Assembly: GCF_004135735.1 (NCBI RefSeq)
Contig: NZ_CP012670.1
Span: 8,510,501-8,574,500, forward strand
Direction of reading: 5' to 3'
Source of the DNA: Sorangium cellulosum
Lineage (GTDB): Bacteria; Myxococcota_A; Polyangia; Polyangiales; Polyangiaceae
Length of the DNA: 64,000 bases
Shown here: one piece after another, positions 9,278 to 18,127 of the stretch
Numbering within the stretch: the first letter of the stretch is position 1
Layout of the letters: every line of letters starts with the position of its first letter
Notes under the pieces: generated by a model
What the model saw: the letters and a program-made list of their open reading frames with translations, nothing else
What the model was told of the DNA's origin: nothing
The model's database searches: none
Position numbers and translations under genes: made by a program

Positions 9278-9311
9278 CCTTCCTCAGCCTTCCTCAGCCT
9301 TCCTCAGCCTT
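9278..9311. repeat. Short 10-base direct repeat
   Basis: About three and a half tandem copies of a 10-base unit (CCTTCCTCAG) lie 70 bases upstream of the small membrane protein gene, in its promoter-proximal region. Such a tract could vary in copy number; no function can be assigned. Confidence 0.6.
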
Positions 9312-9532
9312 CGTTTCTTGCGAAGTACATACCAATCCAGGAGGTCGCAGCGGCGAGCGTGGAAAAGGGCGAGGTCACAGCGGCTCGAGCCGCCGGCAGG
9401 CCGCGATCACGCAGGCGGCGATCACGCGCCGGGCGCCCCGGGTGAGATGGGGCAACCTGGCCATGCGTGGCAAATGATCCCGCCACGGTCGAGGCGCCGG
9501 CGGCCATGGCAGAGAGGGCGACGAGGCGGCGC

Positions 9533-10492
9533 TCACCACCACCACCGCTCCCGCGCGAGCGCGAGGATCGCGGACGAGAGCTTGTGAGGATCGTGCCGGA
9601 TGAGCTTGCCGTCGAACAGCAAGTCGGCCGGGACGAGGAGATCGGAGCGGAGCGGCCTGTCCGGCGACGTCACGACCGGCTCGGAGCCGGCCGAGGCATA
9701 CTTCCCGAGGCTCGCGGACGGCCAGACGTCGTTGTAGAGCACCGCGTCGAGCCGGGCTTCACCCAGGTACATCGCGATGGTCCCCACGAAGTCCTCCACC
9801 GTGTAACCGGGGGTCTCGTTGGGCTTCGTCATCAGGTTGCACACGTAGAGCGCGCGGGCGCGGCTCGCCGCGATGGCCTCGCGCACCCCTTTGACGAGGA
9901 GGTTCGGCACGAGGCTCGTGTAGAGATCGCCGGGCCCGAGGATGATGAGATCGGCGTCCGCGATCGCGTCGAGCGCCGCTGGATAGGCGTGCGCCTCGGG
10001 GTCGAGATACACCGAGAGCACGGGCGCATCGAGCATGTCGGAGAGGCTGTCAATCGACGCCTCCCCGCGGATGGTCCGGTCGTTCTCGAGGTGCATGACG
10101 AGATCGACCCGATCCATCGTGACGGGCAGGACGCGGTTCTTGACGGAGAAGATCTCGTGCAGGCGCTCGACCGTGAGCGGCATCGCGCCGGTGATCTCCT
10201 GCACGGCGGTGAAGATCAGGTTGCGCAGGGTATGCCCGCCGAGGCTCCCCGAGCGGAAGCGGTGGCTGAGCAGCTCCTTCAGCGCCTCCGGGTGCTCCGA
10301 CAGGGCGACGAGGCAACGCGTGAAGTCACCGGGGGGCAGGAGCCCGTACTCGTCGCGGAGCCTGCCGGAGCTCCCGCCCGAGTCCATCATGGTCACGATC
10401 GCGGTGATCCGGGCGCTCAGGTCCCGCAGGCCCGTGAGGAGCGTGTAATGGCCCGTTCCCCCTCCCACGGTCACGATCTTCGGCGTCGCCAT
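9533..10492 (-). CDS. YvcK/CofD-like protein (UPF0052)
   Basis: A 319-residue member of the YvcK/GlmR branch of the CofD-like family, which binds UDP-sugars and is needed for cell-wall precursor balance and growth on gluconeogenic carbon in Bacillus. Motifs seen are the N-terminal VGGGTGHYTLL nucleotide-binding loop, MMDSGGSSGRLRDE, LPPGDFTRCL, and the ILGPGDLYTSLVPNLLV segment that is nearly universal in the family. Length matches. No ribosome-binding site is evident before the ATG. It usually neighbours rapZ and whiA in Gram-positives; here it stands alone. Confidence 0.92.
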   Translation of the reverse strand: MATPKIVTVGGGTGHYTLLTGLRDLSARITAIVTMMDSGGSSGRLRDEYGLLPPGDFTRCLVALSEHPEALKELLSHRFRSGSLGGHTLRNLIFTAVQEITGAMPLTVERLHEIFSVKNRVLPVTMDRVDLVMHLENDRTIRGEASIDSLSDMLDAPVLSVYLDPEAHAYPAALDAIADADLIILGPGDLYTSLVPNLLVKGVREAIAASRARALYVCNLMTKPNETPGYTVEDFVGTIAMYLGEARLDAVLYNDVWPSASLGKYASAGSEPVVTSPDRPLRSDLLVPADLLFDGKLIRHDPHKLSSAILALARERWWW

Positions 10493-10538
10493 GGCAGCGC
10501 AGGGTATCACGCGCCGACGCGGCGCTGCCCCCTGGGCG

Positions 10539-11567
10539 TCACGCCGCCGAGATCTCGGCGCGCGGCCGCGGCGCGCACTTCGCGAGGCGGCTCGACGCGA
10601 CGGCGTGGTAGGCGGGCGCGATCTCGGCGCTGTAGCAGCGGCGCCCCGCGGCGAAGGCCGCCACCGCGACCGAGCAGAGCCCGCCGAACGGCTCCCAGAC
10701 GACATCGCCCGGGTCGGACGACGCCCGGATGATGCGGTCGAGCAGCTTGAGCGGCTTCTGGTTGCCGTGGACCGAGCGCGACTCCTCCTTGAAGCGCTCG
10801 GGCCCCCGGACCGCCGGCTCATGCCAGACGTTGGTCACCGCGACCTCGCAATGGAACTTCGCCCGCAGCGCGGCCCACTCATGGCCGGAGAGCGGCCGCT
10901 TGCCGTCGACCGAGAAGTAGGGCCGCCCCTCCGGGCGGCCGTGCGCGTTCGCGAACGCGACGAGCCGCTCGAACGCCGAGGCCGGAGGGTAATACCAGAG
11001 ATGGCACCGCGTGAAATACTTCCTCGTGGCGGCGTTCTTCACGCCGCACGCCTCGTTGGTGTGGCGCAGCGGCAGGCCCGAGCGCTCCCACTCGTGCCGC
11101 AGCCAGGCCTTGAGCGGCAGCCTCGCGCCCCCGGTCTCCAGGAGGACCCTGCGCACGTACTGCACGCACACCTCGCTCACGACCGGGAACTTGCGCAGCG
11201 TCCGCGTGTTCGCGTTGCCCGCGACGTGGGCGATCCCCTTGTCCCAGACATGGCAGCTCCGGTACTCCCAGCCATGCTGGTCGAGCAGCGGGTGCACGGT
11301 CGCCCAGCCGATCTCCGTGCCCCAGAACCAGAGCGTGGTCGACGGCAAGGCGCGCTCCGACCAGGCCGCGACGTGGGGCGCATACCAGGCGCGAAGCCCC
11401 TCGTGCGTCGGGGGATCGCCGGGAAAACCGGAGACGCCATAGGCGCCGTCGGAGACAATCACCGTGGGACTCGGCCAGGAGGCATAGTGCTCCAGCGCGT
11501 CGCCGAGCGTCAAGACAGGTTGGAGGGCGGTCGTTACGCGCTTCGCGTGGGGCACGCCGCCATCCAA
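10539..11567 (-). CDS. Orphan site-specific DNA methyltransferase (beta-type motif order)
   Basis: An amino-methyltransferase for DNA, about 342 residues. Motif IV lies near the N-terminus as SDGAYG (residues 39-44), in place of the usual DPPY/SPPY, and the S-adenosylmethionine-binding motifs lie at the C-terminus: NQKPLKLLDRII (motif X-like) followed by DVVWEPFGGLCSVAVAA (motif I). This IV-to-X/I order is that of beta-class N4-cytosine/N6-adenine enzymes. No endonuclease gene is adjacent, so it appears to be an orphan. The first in-frame start is TTG at 11567; a GTG 12 bases later is equally possible. Specificity cannot be read. Confidence 0.85.
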   Translation of the reverse strand: MDGGVPHAKRVTTALQPVLTLGDALEHYASWPSPTVIVSDGAYGVSGFPGDPPTHEGLRAWYAPHVAAWSERALPSTTLWFWGTEIGWATVHPLLDQHGWEYRSCHVWDKGIAHVAGNANTRTLRKFPVVSEVCVQYVRRVLLETGGARLPLKAWLRHEWERSGLPLRHTNEACGVKNAATRKYFTRCHLWYYPPASAFERLVAFANAHGRPEGRPYFSVDGKRPLSGHEWAALRAKFHCEVAVTNVWHEPAVRGPERFKEESRSVHGNQKPLKLLDRIIRASSDPGDVVWEPFGGLCSVAVAAFAAGRRCYSAEIAPAYHAVASSRLAKCAPRPRAEISAA

Positions 11568-12195
11568 TCGAATCGGCCGGATCTGTCAAGAAAACGGCCG
11601 ACATGAGCCCCGGCGCGCCGTGCCAGCCGGGGCCGCGAGCCCCGGCGCAGGGGCGTCGACCGCTGCCCTCGGGGTAGAGGTGCTCGCAGGGCGCCAGCGA
11701 GGCCGTCACCCCGCTAGCGTCCCCTCTCCCCGGGGGGGCCTCTCCTCGCGCGTCGTCACGAGCGACTGGGGCGATCGCCGACCACGCTCTTCCGACAATC
11801 GACCACCGTACCCCTTGGCCGCGCCCGCCGCCGACGCCGGCACGTCGCGGATGGCTCGACGGCCGCCCCCTCGCCCCCGCCGGCCCTGCGCCCGCCGGCG
11901 GCGGGCGCGCGCCTGCGGTGGGCAGCGGCACGCGCCCCTGCGAAAACATCATCCCTCGTCGCCCGGCGGAGGAAAGCTGCGGAGATGGAGGGAATCATGG
12001 CGGGATGGAACAGAGCCAGGCAAGGCGCGTGTGCGGCGCTCACGCGGGCATTTACTGCGGCGGAGCCACAGGCGTATGTTGGATGGATTAGTGCGCGACT
12101 TCGCTTGCCTGCGGCCCGGCGCGACCTCCGCGCCGCCGCCGCGCCCAGGTGTCCCAGGCCTACGAGGAACCGTCGACTCCACACTGGAGGGAAGC
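11568..12195. other. Gene-free stretch of about 630 bases
   Basis: No open frame here has codon usage or protein features that stand up. It contains the upstream regions of two divergent genes (the methyltransferase and the secreted peptidase-like gene). A ribosome-binding site GGAGGGAAGC closes it at the right end. No repeat was noticed. Confidence 0.5.
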
Positions 12196-12978
12196 ATGAA
12201 TGCATCAGAGCGCAGGAGGTCACGATCATTGGTTCACGCGCTCCCGACCGTCGTCCTGGCGGGGCTCGTCCTGCTCGCGCCCCGCCCTGCACAGGGCCAA
12301 TCCGCGGCAGCGCCGATCCATTTCTTCTGGGCGGATGCCGTCGTGAGGCACATCGCGCCGGAGAACAACGAGTACGGGACCGGCCCGAGCTACGTGCAGT
12401 GGGCCGGCGTGAACGGAGCCACCGAGTACCGGAGCCGCAGCCTCTGCACGACCTTCGTCACGAACGTCCTCAAGCAGGCGTACGGGCTGACCATCTACGA
12501 CATCGCCACGTGGTTCGGGAGCACGAGCCCCAACGCCATCCTGTACCACGACAGGATCGTCAACGAGATCGGCTTCGAGGAGATCCAGGCGGTGGACCAG
12601 CTTGCTGCGGGCGATATCCTCGCGATCAAGTACCCGGCAGGGAGCTCGGCGACCGGGCACGTCGCCATCTCGGCAAGCGTCGCCGTGCGGCGCGTCGCCA
12701 CCTATCCGGTCATCTCGGGGACCACCCAGTACGAGATCGCCATCCTGGACTCAAGCAGCACGGGTCACGGGCTGGCGGACACCCGGCTCACCTGGCGAGG
12801 CTCGTGGCACGCGGGCGTCGGGAAGGGTGTCATGCGTCTGTATGCGAACAGCGGCGGCACGATCGTAGGATACACGTGGAGCACACAATCTGGCTCGGTC
12901 TACTATTCGAAGCAGGTGCGCGACATCGTCGTCGGCCGGGTCACCGAGCCATACATCGCGCTTCCTCTGCCAGAATAG
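12196..12978 (+). CDS. Secreted NlpC/P60- or CHAP-like cysteine peptidase
   Basis: A 260-residue exported protein. Residues 1-34 form a signal peptide (Arg-rich start, Leu/Val core, cleavage around AQG-Q). The mature part has the papain-fold signature: Cys84 in SLCTTFVTNVLKQAYG at the start of a helix, the GDILAIKYPAG strand, and His155 in TGHVAI, as expected for NlpC/P60 or CHAP domains that cut peptidoglycan cross-peptides. A strong GGAGG site precedes the ATG. The exact family is uncertain because the spacing is looser than in typical NlpC/P60 proteins; a role in cell-wall turnover is inferred. Confidence 0.72.
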   Translation: MNASERRRSRSLVHALPTVVLAGLVLLAPRPAQGQSAAAPIHFFWADAVVRHIAPENNEYGTGPSYVQWAGVNGATEYRSRSLCTTFVTNVLKQAYGLTIYDIATWFGSTSPNAILYHDRIVNEIGFEEIQAVDQLAAGDILAIKYPAGSSATGHVAISASVAVRRVATYPVISGTTQYEIAILDSSSTGHGLADTRLTWRGSWHAGVGKGVMRLYANSGGTIVGYTWSTQSGSVYYSKQVRDIVVGRVTEPYIALPLPE

Positions 12979-13254
12979 CGGGGCGTGCGCTGGTTGCCTG
13001 GACCGGCGTCGCTGGCGCGCGCGTTTCCCGGAAGGGGACGCGCGCGCCAGCGACGCGCAGGACCTCGCCGGTCGGCGAGCCGCGCGTCATCAGGGCCGTC
13101 CGTGGCGCTCGGGCTCGCGCACGCCTCGGCGTGGATCGCGCCCTCCCCGGCGTTGCTGGTCGCTGCTGCAGGACGCGAGGGGAGCGCCTCCGGGACGACG
13201 CGCACTGGGTTGGCGACGCGGTGCTCGGCGCGCTCGGAGGAGCGCGACTCGTCC

Positions 13255-13760
13255 AAGGGCGACGCGGTGCATCGCAACCACGACAACGCGGCGCACCGCA
13301 ACCACGGCAACGCGACGCATCGCAACCGCGGTGCCTCCCCACGCGACGCAACCACGGCGACGCGACGCGACGCAACCACGGAGACGCGACGCAACGCCGA
13401 CGCGGACGCGACGCAACGCGGACGCAACGCAACCACGGTGCGTCTCACAACCCAACCACGGTGTGCGCAACCACGGTGCACCTTTGCGACGCGACGCAAT
13501 CACGGCGATGATGACTCAACCACGGTGCGCACCTTGCGCCCCGCGGGACGCCGCGGGACGCAACCACGGTGCGGGACGCAACCACGGTGCGCCTCTATGA
13601 CCCAACCACGGTGCGCACCTTGCGACGGTGCGCGACGCTGCGCGACGCAACCACGGTGCGCCTCCCGGCAGGGACCCGCCTCTATGACCCAACCACGGTG
13701 CGCACCTTGCGACGGTGCGCGACGCAACCACGGCGCGCCTCCCGGCAGGGACCGGTGCAA
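13255..13760. repeat. Irregular tandem array with ACCACGG core
   Basis: About 500 bases in which the core GCAACCACGG recurs roughly seventeen times with variable spacing, padded by CGACGCGACGC-like filler. A larger block of about 50 bases including TGACCCAACCACGGTGCGC and the following bases is itself duplicated (near 13598-13645 and 13684-13730). All frames through it are open in places because of the repeats, but none looks like a gene. Read on the other strand the core is CACCGTGGTTGCG, close to the CACCCAGGTTGCG core of the 25.4-kb array. Confidence 0.85.
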
Positions 13761-14791
13761 ATCGCCTCAGCGTGGCGAGAGCGCGTCGCGTCGCGGAAGG
13801 TCGGCGCTCCTCGGCGCGAGAATTCGTGCTGCTGCCGGGCAATGGAGCGCGGCTGGATCGCGGATCTCTCAGGATGAGACATTTCGCCTCGTTGACCGGG
13901 CGATGAGGATGGCAATGGGCGCGAAACTGCATGCGTCAGCGCGCTGAGGCGACGCCCCGGCGCGTGGCCTGCCAATTGCATAATCCCCGGAGACCTCAGA
14001 AGATCTTCGCGTACTCGACCCCGCGCCCGCCTCACTGCGCAAGCCGCTCCACGAGACGCCGCAGCTCCGGTTGACCGCGCTCCCGCTCGCGCACCTGAAT
14101 GGGTATGGCGTCGAGGTGGCGAGCTCGCCACGCAGCCGTCATCCAGCGCTGGGAGCGGACAGCTGGAGCGGAAAGCGCACTCGCAGGAGGAGCTCTCCTC
14201 TCCTCCACAACCATGGAATCCCGGCTCGTCGAGTACCGCGACGAACTCGGCAACGTCGGCTCCGGACGTATGCCTACGGCGATGCCTTGCTCCAGGTGTC
14301 GTGCGCGGAGAGCGAGCGCGCCTTTGTCCCGGGGCGGATGCACGCGCCGAAGGATGCGCGTCGAACGCGGAGCGCAGCCTCTGCCTTCGTGAGTCCGTGC
14401 CGCAACCTGAGCGACTCGCAGCCCAGCCCAGCATGTACGCGAGCGCGATCCTCGATGGCGACAGGAACGGTCGGCCCCGGCGAGCGCCCCGACGGTAAAA
14501 CAACGACGCTTTTCTACAACGAGGTGCTCACGGCCTTCCTTCCGCGGCCCGGCTTCACCTCGTTTTACCCGCTCGGCACGCCGCTGCTCCGGGCCAGCAC
14601 AGCAGCGGGCGCACCTGACGTCCACACAGGGAGGGAGCGTGAGCGGCGAATCGCCTCCCCCCCCGCGTGCGCGCTCCAGGGGCCTGCCATTGACCTTGCC
14701 GGCGGCGATCGCACCAGCGGACGCGTCCGAGGGGGCACGCAGGTTGCAGACATCACGCCCGGTTCCACCCGCACGATGGCGAGGAGGTCGA
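13761..14791. other. Gene-poor stretch of about 1 kb
   Basis: Overlapping open frames on both strands lack consistent third-position GC bias, domains or ribosome-binding sites, so no gene is called. Degenerate remains of an older gene are possible but unrecognised. The right end holds the GAGGAGG ribosome-binding site of the dehydrogenase gene. Confidence 0.4.
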
Positions 14792-15949
14792 ATGAAGGCT
14801 CTGGTATTTCACAGCCCAAAGCATGTCAGCGTGGACACGATCGATACCCCGGTCCTGGAGCAGGCGACCGACGCCATCGTGCGCGTGACGAGCACCGCCA
14901 TATGCGGCTCGGACTTACATATCTACAACGGTCTTTTTCCGCAGACGAGGCCGCTCGTGCTCGGGCATGAGTTCATGGGTATCGTAGAGGAGGTGGGGAG
15001 TGACGTGAGGAAGCTCCGCCCGGGGGACCGGGTGGTCGTCCCCTTCGCCGTGGCCTGCGGGAGCTGCTTCTTCTGTGAGAGAAACCTGCCCGGGCATTGT
15101 GAGCGCTCGAACCCGGGACACTACGGCCCTGAAGGGAACGTCATCAGCTCGAAGGGGGGTGGGCTCTTCGGATATACCGACCTCTACGGCGGGTACGCTG
15201 GCGGTCAGGCGGAGTACGTCCGCGTTCCATACGCGGATACGGGCCCGCGCAAGGTGGGTGCCGAGCTGACCGACGAGCAGGTCCTGTTCTTGACGGACAT
15301 TCTGCCCACCGGCTACACGGCCATCGATTGGGCTGGCGTACGAGGGGGGGAGACGGTGGCCGTCATCGGCTGCGGCCCGGTGGGCATCATGGCGATGAAG
15401 TGCGCATGGCTCCGCGGCGCCGCGCGTGTCATCGGGGTTGACCGGGAGGAGTACAGGCTGGAGAGGGCGCGCGAGATCGCCTCGGTCGAGACCGTCAACG
15501 TGGAGTCGGGCGTCGCGCTGGAGTTCATCCGAGCCGCGACGGACGGCCGCGGCGCCGACGCGTGCATCGACGCTGTCGGGATGGAAGCGCACCGGACGCC
15601 CCTCGTGAAGATATCCAACCTCGTTCACGGTCAGCTCGGCTCGTTCGTCGCCTTCAAGCTGGCCGTGAGCGCAGTTCGACGGGGCGGGATCGTCAGCGTC
15701 GTCGGCGTGTACGGGGTGCCCTACGACAATTTTCCCCTCGGGCAGCTATTCGACAAAGGAGTGACGGTACGTTTCGGTCAGGCCCCCGTGCACAAGTACG
15801 TGGACCAGCTCCTGATGTGGATCAAGGAAGGCAAGCTCCGCGCGGACGATGTCATCACACATCGCCTACCGCTCGCCGAGGCGCCGCGAGGGTACGACAT
15901 CTTCAATACAAAGAAGGACGGCTGCGTGAAGGTCGTGCTCAAACCGTGA
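14792..15949 (+). CDS. Zinc-dependent alcohol dehydrogenase (formaldehyde-dehydrogenase-like MDR)
   Basis: Medium-chain dehydrogenase of 385 residues using NAD(P). It has the catalytic zinc ligands in ICGSDLH and GHEFMG, the structural zinc lobe with four cysteines (CGSCFFCERNLPGHC, about residues 90-104), and a Rossmann motif VIGCGPVGIMA near 190. The internal insertion after the zinc lobe and the extended middle region (about 280-310) match the glutathione-independent formaldehyde dehydrogenase-like subfamily. A GAGGAGGTCGA site sits just upstream of the ATG. Its substrate is not determinable; its only neighbours are repeats and a transposase. Confidence 0.92.
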   Translation: MKALVFHSPKHVSVDTIDTPVLEQATDAIVRVTSTAICGSDLHIYNGLFPQTRPLVLGHEFMGIVEEVGSDVRKLRPGDRVVVPFAVACGSCFFCERNLPGHCERSNPGHYGPEGNVISSKGGGLFGYTDLYGGYAGGQAEYVRVPYADTGPRKVGAELTDEQVLFLTDILPTGYTAIDWAGVRGGETVAVIGCGPVGIMAMKCAWLRGAARVIGVDREEYRLERAREIASVETVNVESGVALEFIRAATDGRGADACIDAVGMEAHRTPLVKISNLVHGQLGSFVAFKLAVSAVRRGGIVSVVGVYGVPYDNFPLGQLFDKGVTVRFGQAPVHKYVDQLLMWIKEGKLRADDVITHRLPLAEAPRGYDIFNTKKDGCVKVVLKP

Positions 15950-16247
15950 ACGGGCGACACCTCCGTGTCGCACCCCAACGTAGTCGCATCACGGCGCAGC
16001 CACACTTCAACTTCACATACATACCACCATCGACCGGCTGCAGCGCAGCACCAGCGCATTCCGCGCGCAGCGCAGCACAACACCAGCGCGCACCTCAACC
16101 CCGCCGCACCTCAACACCAGCACGCAATTCAAATCCGCGACTGGATCATTCAGGCCCCAAGAGCACCATCACTTCGCTACACAGAACAGCTTACCTTGCT
16201 ACCACCCTTGAAGCGCTCGACTCGGATCGCGGCGCCCCGCTCGCCCC

Positions 16248-17168
16248 CTATAGCGCGAGCGCAGCGTCGCTCACGGCCGCGCCATGGAATACGCGCATCC
16301 ACCATGTTCCGACCGGGAACACCGCGTTACGCAGGCCCGCTCTCCATCGTCCGAGCGCATCGCGATACGCCGCGCGAAACGCACGGAGAGCAGAAACTGC
16401 GTCGCTTATCGCGTCTACGTGCCCTCGACCCACAGCGAACGTTGGATTGAGGCTGCGGGGCGCCTCGAAGCTGGTCGCGCGCTCGTGGGGCGAGACCAGG
16501 CATGCACGCTCGGCGCCGAGAAAGCGGAAGCCCCTCCGGCACACCGCCGCACGCGCCACGGCCTCGTGTCGCTCGAGCTCTGCAGCCACGTCTCGCCGGA
16601 AGTCGTCCGCGCTCCCGTCCGCAACGGCAGCGGGGAGCGTCAGCTCGACGGTGGCCTCCTCGGGCCATGCCGGGTTGCTCGGATCGAAGTAGACTTCGGG
16701 GCGCTTCGCTCGCAGTACGCCGCGTCCCAGCTCCCCGACGAGGACCTTGGCTCCCGGCCACTCCCGCGCGCATCGTACAAGCCCCGCGTCCACTGGGTTC
16801 GCAAGCGTGTAGGCGATCTTCTCTACCACGGCCGCTCGTGTCACGAGGCGTACGACGCTGGTCGTCTGGTGGTCCCACACGGGACCCTCCCAAGCTCGGA
16901 GCACCTTCGTCCCCAGCGCCACGAGACGATGAAATAGCTGCAGAAAGCGCGGGAGCACGCCCTCTACATCCGTGACGACGACGTGGATGTGCGTCGACAT
17001 CGCGCACAAAGCGTGCACGTGAATGCCGTAGCGCTTGGCTGAGACAGCGAGCGCGTACGTTATCAGCTGCGTAATCGCCGCGTCTGGGCGGAGGAGGAGA
17101 TGCCGCAGCAGCACGCGTCGCGTGAGGAGATACGTGGCACCGGCGACGATAATGCGAGGCTGGCTCAT
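16248..17168 (-). CDS. REP-associated-type HUH (Y1) transposase
   Basis: A 306-residue protein of the IS200/Y1 transposase superfamily, closer to the domesticated RAYT group. Diagnostic is CAMSTHIHVVVTD (about residues 53-65), whose H-hydrophobic-H pair is the metal site, followed by LFHRLVALGT and the YTLANPVDAGLV helix that holds a tyrosine before an NPV motif. A C-terminal extension of about 150 residues has no known domain. The start ATG at 17168 gives MSQPRIIVAG. No flanking ends or REP palindromes are obvious, but a 22-base direct repeat lies about 130 bases upstream. Base composition around it (15.95-18.0 kb) is visibly less GC-rich than the neighbours, suggesting transfer. Confidence 0.82.
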   Translation of the reverse strand: MSQPRIIVAGATYLLTRRVLLRHLLLRPDAAITQLITYALAVSAKRYGIHVHALCAMSTHIHVVVTDVEGVLPRFLQLFHRLVALGTKVLRAWEGPVWDHQTTSVVRLVTRAAVVEKIAYTLANPVDAGLVRCAREWPGAKVLVGELGRGVLRAKRPEVYFDPSNPAWPEEATVELTLPAAVADGSADDFRRDVAAELERHEAVARAAVCRRGFRFLGAERACLVSPHERATSFEAPRSLNPTFAVGRGHVDAISDAVSALRAFRAAYRDALGRWRAGLRNAVFPVGTWWMRVFHGAAVSDAALAL

Positions 17169-17297
17169 GAGTGATCGCCTATGCGAGGCGCGTGCCGGGT
17201 TTGAAGAGAATGATTTCGCGGAGTTGGTGCCCCGAGGGGGGTGGCGGCCGCCACCCATCCGCCAGCCGATCGCCCGTTCGGCCACCGGTTCGCACGC

Positions 17298-17341
17298 AAC
17301 GTCGGTCGGTTTTCAAGGCAACGTCGGTCGGTTTTCAAGGC
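17298..17341. repeat. Two perfect 22-base direct repeats
   Basis: Two adjacent identical 22-base units (beginning AACGTCGGTCGG, ending CAAGGC) at 17298-17319 and 17320-17341, with a decayed third starting AACCTCAGTCGG. They lie upstream of the transposase gene and might be related to its activity. Confidence 0.75.
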
Positions 17342-17500
17342 AACCTCAGTCGGTCCGATACAGTCGATCCGACAAGGATCTCACGCCGGCCTTCCGTTTC
17401 CGGTTGACATCTGGCACAACACATGGAGCAGCGACTTTGCGCGTTCATGGTTGCCGACTTCGTGCGATGCTCTTGGCCGCCGTGCTGCTGGAGAACGCCC

Positions 17501-18031
17501 ATGCTCCGACCGCTGCTCGCCCAAGGTCTTGCGCTGTCATTCTCGACGCTCGGGTGCTCTACCAGCCCGGCCCCCGCTGAAGCCTACGGCAAGGCGGTCG
17601 TGACCATGAACGGGGAGGTGCTGGTCCTTGATACGGGCGATGACGGCAAGCTGCCTGTCCCCAGATTCGACGACAGCTGGCACGTCGGATGCTCTCTCCT
17701 CGATGGTGAGGCCCACCTGGAGCTGGTCGATCATTCGAAGGACAGACAGGGCTTCTACTACCTCGATCTCCACCTCCTCAGCAGCGAGCGCAGGGACGGC
17801 GACGCCGCCGCTGTGAACATGCGAATCTACGTTGACGATGAGCTGTTCGATGGCTCTTGCCCGGCCACGCTTCGGACGTCGCGAAAAGAGACGCATGAAT
17901 GTGATCTCTTTTTCGCCGGATGCAATCTGCACCGACTTGACCGACTTGGAGGCGCCCAGGACGTTATCCCAGCGCACCTCGAGCTCGCCTCATTCCACCT
18001 GAGTGGATGCTTCGCACGGCGGGAGGACTGA
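17501..18031 (+). CDS. Putative lipoprotein of unknown function
   Basis: A 176-residue predicted lipoprotein: short hydrophobic leader followed by the lipobox STLGC at about residue 20, then a mature domain rich in beta-strand patterns (AHLELVDHS, FYYLDLHLLS, VNMRIYVDDELFDG) with several cysteines that could pair. A GGAGAACGCCC site precedes the ATG at 17501; longer starts add no sensible sequence. It has moderately low GC compared with the region on its right. No family is recognised. Confidence 0.75.
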   Translation: MLRPLLAQGLALSFSTLGCSTSPAPAEAYGKAVVTMNGEVLVLDTGDDGKLPVPRFDDSWHVGCSLLDGEAHLELVDHSKDRQGFYYLDLHLLSSERRDGDAAAVNMRIYVDDELFDGSCPATLRTSRKETHECDLFFAGCNLHRLDRLGGAQDVIPAHLELASFHLSGCFARRED

Positions 18032-18127
18032 TTGTCATGTGGCTGCTCCCCTCCGCGCCCCCCCCCCGGCGCGCATGAAGCCAACGCGCCCCTGGCCGGC
18101 GCGGCTGCATGCGGGTACACATCGAGC

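Noticed and set aside
10539..11567. Restriction-modification system
   Set aside because: No nuclease-like gene lies on either side of the methyltransferase.
13255..13760. Protein made of Asn/His/Gly/Ala-rich repeats encoded by the ACCACGG array
   Set aside because: Several frames are open only because the repeat lacks stops; unit length varies out of frame and no ribosome-binding site is present.
14032..14970. Overlapping frames on both strands between the repeat array and the dehydrogenase
   Set aside because: None has a domain, start signal or consistent codon bias; no call is possible.
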